Source: Actinomycetospora cinnamomea (lineage in GTDB: Bacteria; Actinomycetota; Actinomycetes; Mycobacteriales; Pseudonocardiaceae). From it: 64,000 nucleotides of DNA. The position numbers were made by a program, and so were the translations under genes. The DNA lies in the NCBI RefSeq assembly GCF_003096675.1, contig NZ_QEKW01000005.1, forward strand, positions 1 through 64,000. The letters are read 5' to 3'. Shown one piece after another: positions 49,317 to 57,353 of this stretch (position 1 is its first letter; the number at the start of each line of letters is the position of its first letter). The notes under the pieces are model-generated. The model was given only the letters and a program-made list of their open reading frames with translations. It had not been told where the DNA came from and did no database searches.

Positions 49317-50824
49317 CGTGCGACCGCCTCGGCCCGGCCGGCGTAGCGCTCGCGCAGCACGCGCTTGAGCAGCTTGCCCGTGGCGTTGCGGGGCAGCTCG
49401 TCGACGATCTCCACGCGCCGCGGCGCCTTGAAGTGCGCGATGCGCTCGCGGGCGAACCCGATCACCTCGTCGGGGTCGACGGACCCCTCGGGCACGACGA
49501 CCGCCACCACCGTCTCGCCCCACGTCGGGTCGCCGACGCCGATCACCGCGACGTCCGCGACGCCCGGGTGGCGGTGCAGTACCTGCTCGACCTCGACCGG
49601 GTAGACGTTCTCGCCGCCCGAGATGATCATGTCCTTCTTGCGGTCGACGAGCGTCACGAAGCCGTCGGCGTCGCGGATCCCGAGGTCGCCGGAGTGGAAC
49701 CACCCGTCACGGACCACCTCGGCGGTCGCCTCGGGCCGGTTCCAGTAGCCCGCGAACACCGTCGGCCCGCGCAGCGCCAGCTCGCCGACCTCCCCGACGC
49801 CCACCTCCTCGCCGGACCCGTCCACCAGCTGCGCGTCGACGTGCATGAACGGGCGCCCGACCGATCCGGCGTGGGTGAGCACGTCGCGCGCGTCGAGGAA
49901 GAGCGCGGCGGGGGAGAGCTCGGTCATCCCGAAGCCCTCGGTGAACGTCCAGCCGAGGCGGGTGAAGTGCTCGATGACGGTGACGGGGCAGGGCGCGCCG
50001 CCCGAGATCGCCCAGCGCAGATCGCGCATCGGGGGTACCGCCGCCAGCCGGGTCAGCGCCGCCCACATCGCGGGGACGAGGAACTGGGTGGTGACGCCCT
50101 CGCGGGCCATGAGCTCGACGAACGCCGCCGGGGCGAACGACGGCACGACGACCACGGTGCCGCCGGCGTAGAGCGGGGGGAGCGCCGAGAGCCCCAGCGC
50201 GCCGATGTGGAACAGGGGCGCCGCCGCGATCGTCACGTCGGTGCCGCCGATGCCCGGCCCCGCGGTGACCATGTTGATCGCGTTCCACAGCATGTTGTCG
50301 TGCGTGAGCACCGCGCCCTTGGGCACGCCGGTGGTGCCCGAGGTGTACATGATCACGCAGGGGTCGTCGCCCGCGACCGGGCGCGCCTCGAGGGCCTGGT
50401 CGCCCGGCTCCTCGGCGAGCTCGACGACCGACGACACCGAGCCCACCGCGTCGCCGCCGGCCGCGAGGGCGTCCTCGGCCAGCGTCGCGAACGCCGCCGA
50501 GCGCACCAGCACCGTCGCCCCCGAGTCGGCGAGGACGTGGGCCACCTCGCCCGGCGCCAGACGGTGGTTGACCGGGACGGTGATCGCCCCGAGCCTCGCG
50601 GCCCCGAAGAGCCATTCCAGGTAGGCCGCGGAGTTCTCGCCGAGCAGCGCGACCCGGGCGCCCGCGCCGACCCCGAGGGCGGCGAGCGCAGCGGCCCGCG
50701 CCCCGATCCGGCGGTCGAGCGCGGCGTAGGTGTGCCGGGCGCCGGTGGCGACGTCGACCAGCGCCTCCGCCTCGGGGCGCCGCAGCGCCCGCCGCGCGAT
50801 CCAGTCGGCGATCCCACCGTCCAT
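49313..50824 (-). CDS. Acyl-CoA synthetase (AMP-dependent ligase), first gene of catabolic operon
   Basis: 503 residues from ATG 50824, with AGGAGG upstream. ANL motifs: VIMYTSGTTGVPKGAVLTHDNM, EGFGMTELSPAALFL, DGWFHSGDLGIRDADGFVTLVDRKKDMIISGGENVYPVEVE, and the catalytic Lys in NATGKLLKRVLRE. It likely activates the primary substrate acid. Divergent from a TetR gene 85 bp away whose product probably represses the operon; inverted repeats lie between them. Confidence 0.92.
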   Translation of the reverse strand: MDGGIADWIARRALRRPEAEALVDVATGARHTYAALDRRIGARAAALAALGVGAGARVALLGENSAAYLEWLFGAARLGAITVPVNHRLAPGEVAHVLADSGATVLVRSAAFATLAEDALAAGGDAVGSVSSVVELAEEPGDQALEARPVAGDDPCVIMYTSGTTGVPKGAVLTHDNMLWNAINMVTAGPGIGGTDVTIAAAPLFHIGALGLSALPPLYAGGTVVVVPSFAPAAFVELMAREGVTTQFLVPAMWAALTRLAAVPPMRDLRWAISGGAPCPVTVIEHFTRLGWTFTEGFGMTELSPAALFLDARDVLTHAGSVGRPFMHVDAQLVDGSGEEVGVGEVGELALRGPTVFAGYWNRPEATAEVVRDGWFHSGDLGIRDADGFVTLVDRKKDMIISGGENVYPVEVEQVLHRHPGVADVAVIGVGDPTWGETVVAVVVPEGSVDPDEVIGFARERIAHFKAPRRVEIVDELPRNATGKLLKRVLRERYAGRAEAVAR

Positions 50825-50847
50825 CGCCGTCCTCCTCGAGAGATGAC

Positions 50848-50861
50848 CCACGCCGGCGTGG
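50848..50861. promoter_or_regulatory. Perfect 14-bp palindrome CCACGCCGGCGTGG
   Basis: It lies in the 84-bp divergent region between the ligase and TetR genes, 24 bp upstream of the ligase start. A perfect palindrome in this place is a candidate operator for the adjacent TetR protein. Inferred from position only. Confidence 0.4.
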
Positions 50862-50873
50862 CCTGGGCTACTC

Positions 50874-50891
50874 TGCCCGTACGTGCGGTCA
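50874..50891. promoter_or_regulatory. 18-bp imperfect inverted repeat TGCCCGTACGTGCGGTCA, candidate TetR operator
   Basis: The outer bases TG…CA and the CCG/CGG cores pair (14 of 18 symmetric positions). It lies 18 bp upstream of the TetR start. The T-G-N-C-C-G … C-G-G-N-C-A pattern is typical of TetR regulators of acyl-CoA genes. Binding is inferred. Confidence 0.42.
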
Positions 50892-50908
50892 GTTCACAAG
50901 GGGGCGCG

Positions 50909-51592
50909 ATGACGGAGCCGGTGGTGGCCCCGGGGCGGGCCCGCGGCGGGCGGCGCGACGAGATCCTGGCGACCTTCACCCGGCACGTCGCCGAGCGCGG
51001 CTACGACCGTGCGAACTTCGGCGACGTCGCCGCCGAGCTGGGAATGAGCAAGGGCACGATCGTCCACCATTTCGGCACCAAGCACCGGTTGCTGGCCGAG
51101 GTGCAGGAGCGCTACATGCGCCGCCGCCTCGACGAGGCCCACGCCCTGCTGGCGCGGCTGCCCGCGCCGGAGCAGCGGATCGCGGCGTTCGTGCACGCAG
51201 GCGTGCGCTACTCCACCGACGAGCCGGCGACGACGGTCGCCTTCCAGCGCGAGGTCGTGCGCCTGACCGACGAGCCCGGGATGGAGACCGCGCGGGCCCA
51301 GCGCGACGCGTACCGCGACCTGGTGGTGGCCGTCCTGCAGGACGGGGCCGACGCCGGGGTCTTCCTGCCCGGCGACGCCCGGCTGCGCAGCCTGCAGATG
51401 TTCGGCTCGCTGCACTGGATGTGGACGTGGTTCGACCCGGCGGGCCGGCTGCGGCCCGGGGACGTGGCCGCGGAGTTCTGTCGCACGCTGCTGCGCGGCC
51501 TCGGCGTCCCCGAGGACGAGACCGCCACGGCCGCCGACCCCGACGGGCCGGTCGCGCGCTGCGTCGCGGAGGTGTGCGCTCCGCGCCCGTGA
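50909..51592 (+). CDS. TetR-family repressor of the adjacent acyl-CoA operon
   Basis: 227 residues from ATG 50909. Helix-turn-helix: RRDEILATFTRHVAERGYDRANFGDVAAELGMSKGTIVHHFGTKHRLLAEVQERYM (about residues 15-70), in the subgroup that regulates fatty-acid and steroid catabolism. The ligand domain includes VVRLTDEPGMETARAQRDAYRDLVVAVLQDGADAGVF and LQMFGSLHWMWTWF. It is divergent from the ten-gene operon and probably senses an acyl-CoA. Its stop codon TGA is the second to fourth base of the palindrome at 51589-51628. Confidence 0.9.
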   Translation: MTEPVVAPGRARGGRRDEILATFTRHVAERGYDRANFGDVAAELGMSKGTIVHHFGTKHRLLAEVQERYMRRRLDEAHALLARLPAPEQRIAAFVHAGVRYSTDEPATTVAFQREVVRLTDEPGMETARAQRDAYRDLVVAVLQDGADAGVFLPGDARLRSLQMFGSLHWMWTWFDPAGRLRPGDVAAEFCRTLLRGLGVPEDETATAADPDGPVARCVAEVCAPRP

Positions 51593-51628
51593 GCACTCTC
51601 GACTGCTCCAGCACCCGGAAGTGCTCAC
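51589..51628. repeat. 40-bp palindromic element, class I copy 4
   Basis: Halves GTGAGCACTCTCGACTGCTC and CAGCACCCGGAAGTGCTCAC pair at 15 of 20 positions (outer nine perfect). The left end carries the TetR stop codon, and the right end overlaps the last codons of the convergent membrane-protein gene. It could double as a bidirectional terminator. Element-phase peptides are VSTLDCSSTRKCSH and VSTSGCWSSRECSR. Confidence 0.78.
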
Positions 51629-52434
51629 ACGCGCGTCAGCGCACCAGCCCACTCCGCGAAGCCGGGGCTGGTCGGCGGCCAGAGCCAGCCCAGGGCGAGC
51701 TGGGCGACGGCGACGACGGCCAGCGCGAACACCAGCCCGCGCCGCGGACGGCGCGGGACGGCGATGAGCGCGAGGAGGGTGAACAGCACGGTGGTGCTGA
51801 CCTGTGTGAACAGCAGCCCCGTCCAGACCGCGACGACCGACCCGGCGATGGGCAGGAGGTAGCCGATCAGCGGCAGCGGTTCGCGGATGCCCATGGAGAC
51901 CGCCATGAGCAGATACAGCGGGGCGTGCAGCAGGCCGAGGCCGACGGTGACGGTGGCGGCACCGAGCGAGGCCCAGACCCCGCCGGGGAAGGCGAGGAAA
52001 CCGGGGCTGTCGACGAGCGTCGCGAACGCCGCGCCGGAGAAGCGCCACTGCAGGAACGTCCACGCCGCGATGACGAACACGACGGGGAAGACCACGACGC
52101 CGACCGTCGCGGGGACGGCGGAGGGCTCGTCGCGGAAGCGTTCCCGCGCCAGGAAGACGGTCGAGGCGCCGAGTGCGAGCGCGAACGGCACGGTGATCGG
52201 ACTGAAGCAGAACGCGAGGGCCAGGGCGAGACCGGCGCTGAACCCGCCCTCGGTGCTGCGCTCGCGCGCGAACCGCACGAAGCCCTGGACGGCGATCGCG
52301 AGCAGCGAGAGCGTCGCGATGCCGGGCAGGCTCTCGCTGACGAGGTAGGCCACCGCCGGCACGCCGAGGATCGGCAGGAGCAGCAGCCCGACCAGCCACC
52401 ACGGGACGTCCCGCCGAACGGAGCACGCGCGCAA
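51625..52434 (-). CDS. Multi-spanning membrane protein of unknown function
   Basis: 269 residues from GTG 52434. About seven hydrophobic helices are visible: WWLVGLLLLPILGVPAVAYLV, GIATLSLLAIAVQGFV, FSAGLALALAFCFSPITVPFALALG, VGVVVFPVVFVIAAWTFLQW, AATVTVGLGLLHAPLYLLMAV, LPLIGYLLPIAGSVVAVWTGLLFTQV and GLVFALAVVAVAQLALGWLW. No family recognised and no charged membrane motif typical of a transporter. The C-terminal codons overlap the class I palindrome by a few bases. Upstream lies a strong hairpin. Confidence 0.72.
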   Translation of the reverse strand: MRACSVRRDVPWWLVGLLLLPILGVPAVAYLVSESLPGIATLSLLAIAVQGFVRFARERSTEGGFSAGLALALAFCFSPITVPFALALGASTVFLARERFRDEPSAVPATVGVVVFPVVFVIAAWTFLQWRFSGAAFATLVDSPGFLAFPGGVWASLGAATVTVGLGLLHAPLYLLMAVSMGIREPLPLIGYLLPIAGSVVAVWTGLLFTQVSTTVLFTLLALIAVPRRPRRGLVFALAVVAVAQLALGWLWPPTSPGFAEWAGALTRV

Positions 52435-52435
52435 G

Positions 52436-52471
52436 GGGCCCGGGACCGCTCGATCGAGTGGTCCCGGGCCC
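52436..52471. terminator. Strong GC-rich hairpin between membrane-protein and reductase genes
   Basis: GGGCCCGGGACC (52436-52447) pairs perfectly with GGTCCCGGGCCC (52460-52471); the 12-nt loop contains the palindrome TCGATCGA. It sits directly after the stop of the RibD-like gene on the minus strand and just before the next start, so it is probably a terminator. No T-run. Confidence 0.55.
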
Positions 52472-52480
52472 TCGGGGTGC

Positions 52481-53077
52481 TCAGCGGGCGCGGCGGTACG
52501 AGCAGATCACCACGCCGGTCGTCGCCTGCTCGACGGACACGAGCTCGAGCGTCCGCGCGTTCCCGGACGTCGGGAAGACGCCCTTGCCGCCTCCGAGCAG
52601 GATCGGCTCGATCATCAGGCGGTACTCGTCGACGAGGTCGGCGTCCGCGAGCTGGGTCGCGAGCGACGCGCTCCCCTGCACCAGGAGGTCGCCGCCGTCC
52701 CGCTCGCGCAGGTCGCGCACGGCCCCGATCGCCCCGTCGGCGGCGTCGGAGGGCAGGAGCCGCGAGTTCTCCCACGTCAGGTCGGCCCCGGTGAGCGTGC
52801 GGGAGGCGACGTACTTGGTCATCCCGTTGATCCGGTCGGCGAACGGGTCGTCGGTCTGGTGCGGCCACACCGCCGCCGAGACCTCCCAGGTCCGCCGGCC
52901 GAACAGCATGGCCTCGGCGTCGCGCAGCGAGCGGTCCCACGTCGCGCCCAGGGTCTCGTCGAAGTAGGGCACGGACCAGCCGCCGTGGGCGAACCCGCCG
53001 TCGGTGTCCTCGTCGGGCCCGCCGGGGGCCTGGGTGACGCCGTCGAGGCTGGTGAACTGGGTGACGACGATGCGCAC
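52481..53077 (-). CDS. Dihydrofolate reductase / RibD C-terminal-fold protein
   Basis: 198 residues from GTG 53077. RibD_C fold: MRIVVTQFTSLDGVTQAPGG, EAMLFGRRTWEVSAAVWP, YVASRTLTGADLTWENSRLL, LLVQGSASLATQLADADLVDEYRLMIEPILLGGGKGVF. This stand-alone group is widespread in actinobacteria and resembles dihydrofolate reductases, but the physiological substrate is unknown. NADPH dependence is inferred from the fold. Confidence 0.88.
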   Translation of the reverse strand: MRIVVTQFTSLDGVTQAPGGPDEDTDGGFAHGGWSVPYFDETLGATWDRSLRDAEAMLFGRRTWEVSAAVWPHQTDDPFADRINGMTKYVASRTLTGADLTWENSRLLPSDAADGAIGAVRDLRERDGGDLLVQGSASLATQLADADLVDEYRLMIEPILLGGGKGVFPTSGNARTLELVSVEQATTGVVICSYRRAR

Positions 53078-53107
53078 GGTGGTCTCCCTCGGTCGGGGGG
53101 CGGGTGA

Positions 53108-53548
53108 TCAGCGGCGGGTGAAGGCGGGAACGAGGACGGCGGCGACCGCCAGGTGGATCAGGGTCAGGCCGACGCGGGTGGACGGCGACGCCTCGACGAG
53201 GCCGACCGGGATCATCGAGAGGGCGAGGACGCCGACGGCGAGCACGGTCCAGGCGGTGCGGCCCCACCGCGCGACCCGCTCGGCCAGCGCGAGCACGCCC
53301 CAGCCGACGAGGCCGATGATCGCGGTGCACGCGGCGGTGGTGGGCGCGTCGACGCGGGCCGTGCCCTGGGCGTCGGTGATCCAGTAGTCGGCGCCGGCGA
53401 GCGCGCCGACCGCCCAGGCGACGAGCGCGGCGGCGACGGCGCCGACGATGCCGAGCGCGCGGGTGCGGCGGCGGGAGCGGACCGGCGCGTCGGTCTCGGT
53501 GGAGGTGGCCGCGGTGGTGGTTGCGGCGGTGGCGGTGGCGGTGGACAT
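53108..53548 (-). CDS. DUF6069-like four-helix membrane protein
   Basis: 146 residues from ATG 53548. Thr/Ala-rich N-terminus, basic RSRRRTRALG, then four hydrophobic segments (GIVGAVAAALVAWAVGALAG, TTAACTAIIGLVGWGVLALAERV, AWTVLAVGVLALSMIPVG, VGLTLIHLAVAAVLVPAF). The loop DAPTTAACTAIIGLVGWGVLALAERV resembles the DUF6069 group of small actinobacterial membrane proteins. Function unknown. Confidence 0.75.
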   Translation of the reverse strand: MSTATATAATTTAATSTETDAPVRSRRRTRALGIVGAVAAALVAWAVGALAGADYWITDAQGTARVDAPTTAACTAIIGLVGWGVLALAERVARWGRTAWTVLAVGVLALSMIPVGLVEASPSTRVGLTLIHLAVAAVLVPAFTRR

Positions 53549-53633
53549 GGTGACCTCCGGTGGGCTTCGGGGCTGGTGCTGCCCCTAGGTCGAACGGCGG
53601 TCACCGCTTTCGACACAGCCCTCGGAGAAATCG

Positions 53634-54080
53634 TCACTCCGGTCCGCCGATGTCCTCCAGCCACGCCTCGGGGTGCTCGGTGGCGAAGCGCTGCATCAGC
53701 GCCGCGCAGTCGGGGTCGTCGAGCACGGTGACCTCGACGCCGTTCTCCGCGAGCCACGCGTGCTGCCCGCCGAAGTTCTCCGCCTCGCCCACCACCAGGC
53801 GCGGGATGCGGAACTGGCGGATCAGCCCCGCGCAGAACCAGCACGGCGACAGCGTCGTCACCATCGTCGTGCCGCGGTAGTGCGGGCGCCGCCCGGCGGC
53901 CCGGAACGCCGCGGTCTCGCCGTGCGTCGCGGGGTCGCCGTCCTGGACGCGGCGGTTGTGCCCGCGTCCGAGCAGCTCGCCGTCCGGCCCGAACAGCGCC
54001 GCGCCCACGGGCACCCCGCCCGCCGCGGCCCCGGCGCGGGCCTCCTCGAGCGCGACGGCGAGCATGTCCCGGGGCTCCAT
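53634..54080 (-). CDS. Cytosine/guanine deaminase-family nucleoside deaminase
   Basis: 148 residues from ATG 54080 (GTG 54092 also possible). CDA fold with zinc motifs: THGETAAFRAAGR (H-x-E) and LSPCWFCAGLIRQF (PC-x2-C). It starts MLAVALEEARAGAAAGGVPVGAALFGPDGELLGRGHNRR, and EAWLEDIGG near the end is typical of yeast-type cytosine deaminases and related Fcy1-like enzymes. It hydrolytically deaminates a base such as cytosine. A perfect 57-bp palindrome lies between it and the divergent fpg gene. Confidence 0.88.
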   Translation of the reverse strand: MEPRDMLAVALEEARAGAAAGGVPVGAALFGPDGELLGRGHNRRVQDGDPATHGETAAFRAAGRRPHYRGTTMVTTLSPCWFCAGLIRQFRIPRLVVGEAENFGGQHAWLAENGVEVTVLDDPDCAALMQRFATEHPEAWLEDIGGPE

Positions 54081-54106
54081 CACGCGGCTCACCGTGCCAC
54101 GTGCCG

Positions 54107-54163
54107 GTGTCAGCGGTGTGGCACCACGGACACTGGGTGTCCGTGGTGCCACACCGCTGACAC
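54107..54163. repeat. Perfect 57-bp palindromic element, class III
   Basis: Arms 54107-54133 and 54137-54163 (27 bp each, starting GTGTCAGCGGTGTGGCACCA) are perfectly complementary around TGG. Both strands are open in the second phase and give CQRCGTTDTGCPWCHTADT and CQRCGTTDTQCPWCHTADT. It lies 33 bp upstream of the fpg start in the divergent intergenic region. It may fold into a very stable hairpin, and is a single copy in this window. Confidence 0.88.
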
Positions 54164-54196
54164 GCCGAACGGCGCGCGCGAGGCATGCTGGGCCCC

Positions 54197-55033
54197 GTGC
54201 CGGAGCTCCCCGAGGTCGAGAACGCGCGTCAGGTCGTCGAGAAGGCCCTCGACCGGGTGATCACCGGCGTCGACGACCGCGACGAGTTCGTCTGCCGTCC
54301 CCACCGTCCCGGGGAGATCGACACCGCGCTCAAGGGCGGCCGGCTCGTCGCCGCGCACCGCCGTGGCAAGACGATGTGGTGCGACACGGTCACCGCCGAC
54401 GGCGCCGAGGGTCCGCACCTCGGCATCCACCTCGGGATGGGCGGACGGGTCTTCGTCACCGGCCCGGACGGCGACGCCGACAGCCTCTACGCCGGCGGCG
54501 ACCCGCACGTCGGCGGCATGCCGCGGAAGGCCGGCGAGCGCCCGGACAGACCCGACTGGGATCGGGTGCGGATCACGTTCGACGACGGCGGTGAGCTGCG
54601 GCTGTTCGACAAGCGCCGCCTCGGGCGCGTGCACCTCGAGCCCGACCTCGACGCGCTCGGCCCCGACGCCGCCGAGATCACCCGGGACGAGTTCCGGGCC
54701 CGCGTCGGCAAGGGCACGGCCCCGATCAAGGCCCGGCTGCTCGACCAGTCGGTGCTCGCCGGCGTCGGCAACCTGCTCGCCGACCAGACGCTCTGGCAGG
54801 CCCGCCTGAACCCGGCGCGGCCCGCGGGCGAGCTGTCGACCGAGGAGCTCGACGCGCTGCGCCGCGAGCTGCGCAAGGCCACGCGCAGCGCGATCTCCCG
54901 CGGCGGCGTGCACACCGGCGACGTCATTCCGCACCGCGCGAAGGACGAGACGTGCCCTCGCTGCGGTGCCCCGATGGAGCGCGGCACGGTGGGGGGACGG
55001 ACGACCTGGTGGTGCACGCTCGAGCAGGCGTGA
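54197..55033 (+). CDS. Formamidopyrimidine-DNA glycosylase family protein (Fpg/Nei)
   Basis: 278 residues from GTG 54197, chosen because it yields the obligatory (M)PELPEVE start with catalytic Pro2 and Glu3. Helix-two-turn-helix: APIKARLLDQSVLAGVGNLLADQTLWQARLNPARP. The zinc finger is C-P-R-C-x16-C-T-L-E: the fourth Cys is replaced by Glu, so metal binding should differ from canonical Fpg. It excises oxidised bases; the G-L-P lysine loop (about residue 50) reads LKGGRLVAAHRRGK, as expected. Confidence 0.9.
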   Translation: MPELPEVENARQVVEKALDRVITGVDDRDEFVCRPHRPGEIDTALKGGRLVAAHRRGKTMWCDTVTADGAEGPHLGIHLGMGGRVFVTGPDGDADSLYAGGDPHVGGMPRKAGERPDRPDWDRVRITFDDGGELRLFDKRRLGRVHLEPDLDALGPDAAEITRDEFRARVGKGTAPIKARLLDQSVLAGVGNLLADQTLWQARLNPARPAGELSTEELDALRRELRKATRSAISRGGVHTGDVIPHRAKDETCPRCGAPMERGTVGGRTTWWCTLEQA

Positions 55034-55132
55034 TAGCACGCGCCGTCACCAGAAGTCCGAGACCGGGTAGCCCGATCAGGTGGAGAGCGCCGCAAGGTCG
55101 TCACACAGAAGTATTTGAACGGTCGACTTGTC

Positions 55133-55855
55133 GTGCGCAACCAAGCCGCCCGGCATCGCCGACCGTCGCCGCTCGCCGTTCTCAAGGGGACCGTACGGGC
55201 CTCGGGGACGGACCTCGCCCTCGCCGCCGCCTTCGCCCTCGGCACGCTGCCCGGCGCCGTGGTGCTCCTCGTGACCTGGCTGCCCGGCAGCCCTCTGATC
55301 GGGCTCGCCCTGCTCCTGCCCGGAGCGTTCGCCGTCGGCGGCGAGCGCCTCAGCCGCCGCCCCGCGGGTCCCGACATCCACGACCGCCAGCTCGACCACA
55401 TCGTCGCCGCCCTCGTGGCGGTCGCCGCGGTCACGCTCGTCGCGGCGGGCTCCGTCGCCGGCGGGACGACGCAGCGCTCCACGCTCGTGCTCGCGACGCC
55501 GCTGCTCGCGGTCGGCCTCAGCGCGCTCCTGCACGGCACCCGGCGGCTCTGGCAGCAGCGCGCCGCCCCGCTCCTGCTGCTGCTCGCCTGGCCGGTGCCG
55601 TGGGAGGCCGCGCTGGCCCCGGTGACGGCGCGGGTCGGGCGGGAGGACCTGGCGCTCGCGGTCACCGCCCTGGTCGTGGCCCTGCTGGCCGTGCTGCTCG
55701 TCGCGCCGCGGCGCCGCGCGGCGGCCACGCGGATCGCGGCACCGGCCCCGGCCGCCGGACCCCGGGCCCTCGTGGTCGTCCCGCATGAGCCCGTCACGAC
55801 CACACTGCCCGTCGCGGTCGCGGAGACGGTCGCCGCGCCGAGGGCCGCGGCGTGA
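55133..55855 (+). CDS. Multi-helix membrane protein, possibly exosortase-like
   Basis: About 240 residues from GTG 55133 (TTG 55115 also possible); the upstream 60 bp are unusually AT-rich. Hydrophobic segments: LALAAAFALGTLPGAVVLLVTWLP, LIGLALLLPGAFAVGG, QLDHIVAALVAVAAVTLVAAGSVAGG, STLVLATPLLAVGLSALL, APLLLLLAWPVPWEAAL, and LALAVTALVVALLAVLLV. LLLAWPVPWEAALAPV resembles the conserved exosortase region, but there is no catalytic Cys, so it may be truncated or only distantly related. It overlaps the glycosyltransferase start. Confidence 0.55.
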   Translation: MRNQAARHRRPSPLAVLKGTVRASGTDLALAAAFALGTLPGAVVLLVTWLPGSPLIGLALLLPGAFAVGGERLSRRPAGPDIHDRQLDHIVAALVAVAAVTLVAAGSVAGGTTQRSTLVLATPLLAVGLSALLHGTRRLWQQRAAPLLLLLAWPVPWEAALAPVTARVGREDLALAVTALVVALLAVLLVAPRRRAAATRIAAPAPAAGPRALVVVPHEPVTTTLPVAVAETVAAPRAAA

Positions 55856-57353
55856 GCGCCCCCGCCACGATCGCCGCCCGGTACGCCCTCGCGCGGTACA
55901 CGAGCCCCGCCGAGCAGCTGGCGCTCACCGCCGACGGGTTCGCGGACGCCCACCCCGAGCTCTCGGCGCGCCCGCGGCCGCTGCGCCGCCGCGTCCGCGT
56001 GGTGTTCCTCGCCGTGCTGGCCGTCGTCGGGGTCTGCCTCGTGCTGTGGCCGGCGACCGTCGCGGCCACCGTCGTCGGGGCCTTCGTGCTGCTGCACTGC
56101 GCGACGACCCTCCATCGCCTCGAGCTCATCCGCCGCGCCGTGGCCGACGACCCGACGATCGAGGTCACCGACGAGGACGCCCGGGCGGTGCCGGACGCGG
56201 CGCTGCCGCACTACACCGTGCTGGTGCCGGCCTACCGCGAGCCGGAAGTGATCGCCCGGGTCGTCGCCGGCATGACCGCCCTGGAGTACCCCGCGGACCG
56301 GCTGGAGGTCCTGCTGCTGCTCGAGGCCGACGACGGCGAGACCCTCGCCGCCGCGCGGGCCGCGCTGGGCGGCGAGCGGCGGGGACCGATCGCGATCGTC
56401 GAGGTCCCGCCCGGCGAGCCGCGCACGAAGCCGAAGGCCTGCAACATCGGCCTGCTGCGTTCGCACGGGCAACTGGTGACGATCTTCGACGCGGAGGACC
56501 GGCCGGAGCCGCTGCAGCTGCGCCGCGCGGTGGTGGCGTTCACCCGTCTCGGGCCGCGCGTGGCGTGCCTGCAGGCGCGGCTGACCTACCACAACGCCGA
56601 GCAGAACCTGCTGACGCGCTGGTTCACCGTCGAGTACGACACGTGGTTCCGCTGGTTGCTCCCCGGACTCATGGCCACCGGCGCCCCCATCCCGCTGGGC
56701 GGCACGTCCAACCACATCCGCCGCGAGGCCCTCGTGGCGGTCGGCGGCTGGGACCCGTGGAACGTCACCGAGGACGCGGACCTCGGGCTGCGCCTGGCGC
56801 GCTGCGGCTACGAGGTGGCGATGCTCGGCAGCACCACCGAGGAGGAGGCCAACTCCGACGCCATCAACTGGGTCAAGCAGCGGTCCCGCTGGTACAAGGG
56901 CTACCTGCAGAGCTTCGCCGTGCACGTCCGGCGCCCCGTCGCCCTCACCCGCGAGATCGGGCTCCGCGGTGTCCTCGGCCTCGTGCTCTTCGTCGCCGCG
57001 ACCCCCGTGCTCGCCATGGTCAACCCGGTGTTCTGGGGCCTGACCGCCCTGTGGATCCTCGCGCGGCCACCGGCCGTCGCCGCCGTGTTCCCCCGGTCGT
57101 GTACTACCCGGGGCTCGCGGTGTGGATGGTCGGCGGGCTCGCCGCGATCCTCGCCGGCGTCGCCAACGCGCGCGCGGCCGGCAAGCCCCACCTCGCCGCC
57201 GCCGCGCTCGTCGCGCCCCTGTACTGGGTCCTCATGTCGCTCGCCGCGATCAAGGCCGGGGTGCAGCTCGTCGCCGCGCCCTCCTACTGGGAGAAGACCA
57301 CCCACGGCCTCGACGTCGCGCCCGAGAAGCCCGAGCAGGAGGTGGCCGCGTGA
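55852..57353 (+). pseudogene. Membrane glycosyltransferase family 2 (cellulose/hyaluronan-synthase type), frameshifted
   Basis: GTG 55852 overlaps the previous stop. Two N-terminal helices (VRVVFLAVLAVVGVCLVLWP, AATVVGAFVLLHCAT) precede a GT2 domain: LPHYTVLVPAYREPEVIARVVAGM, FDAEDRPEPLQLRRAV (D-x-D-type), GGTSNHIRREALVAVGGWDPWNVTEDADLGLRL, and QRSRWYKGYLQSF (Q/RxxRW). At a C5 run (57090-57094) the frame shifts: the true C-terminus VVYYPGLAVWMVGGLAAILAG … PEKPEQEVAA ends at 57353 one base out of phase. One extra C would restore about 500 residues. The GTGA coupling of the restored stop to the next gene supports the restored frame. Confidence 0.85.

Noticed and set aside
52436-52471. Strong hairpin as a further member of the palindromic element family
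   Set aside because: Its arms are only 12 bp, it lacks the GTGMGY ends and size of any class, and its position just after a stop codon is explained by transcription termination.
54107-54163. Perfect palindrome as part of a CRISPR array or IS end
   Set aside because: There is only one copy, no spacer periodicity, and no transposase or target duplication was seen; it fits better with the other palindromic elements.
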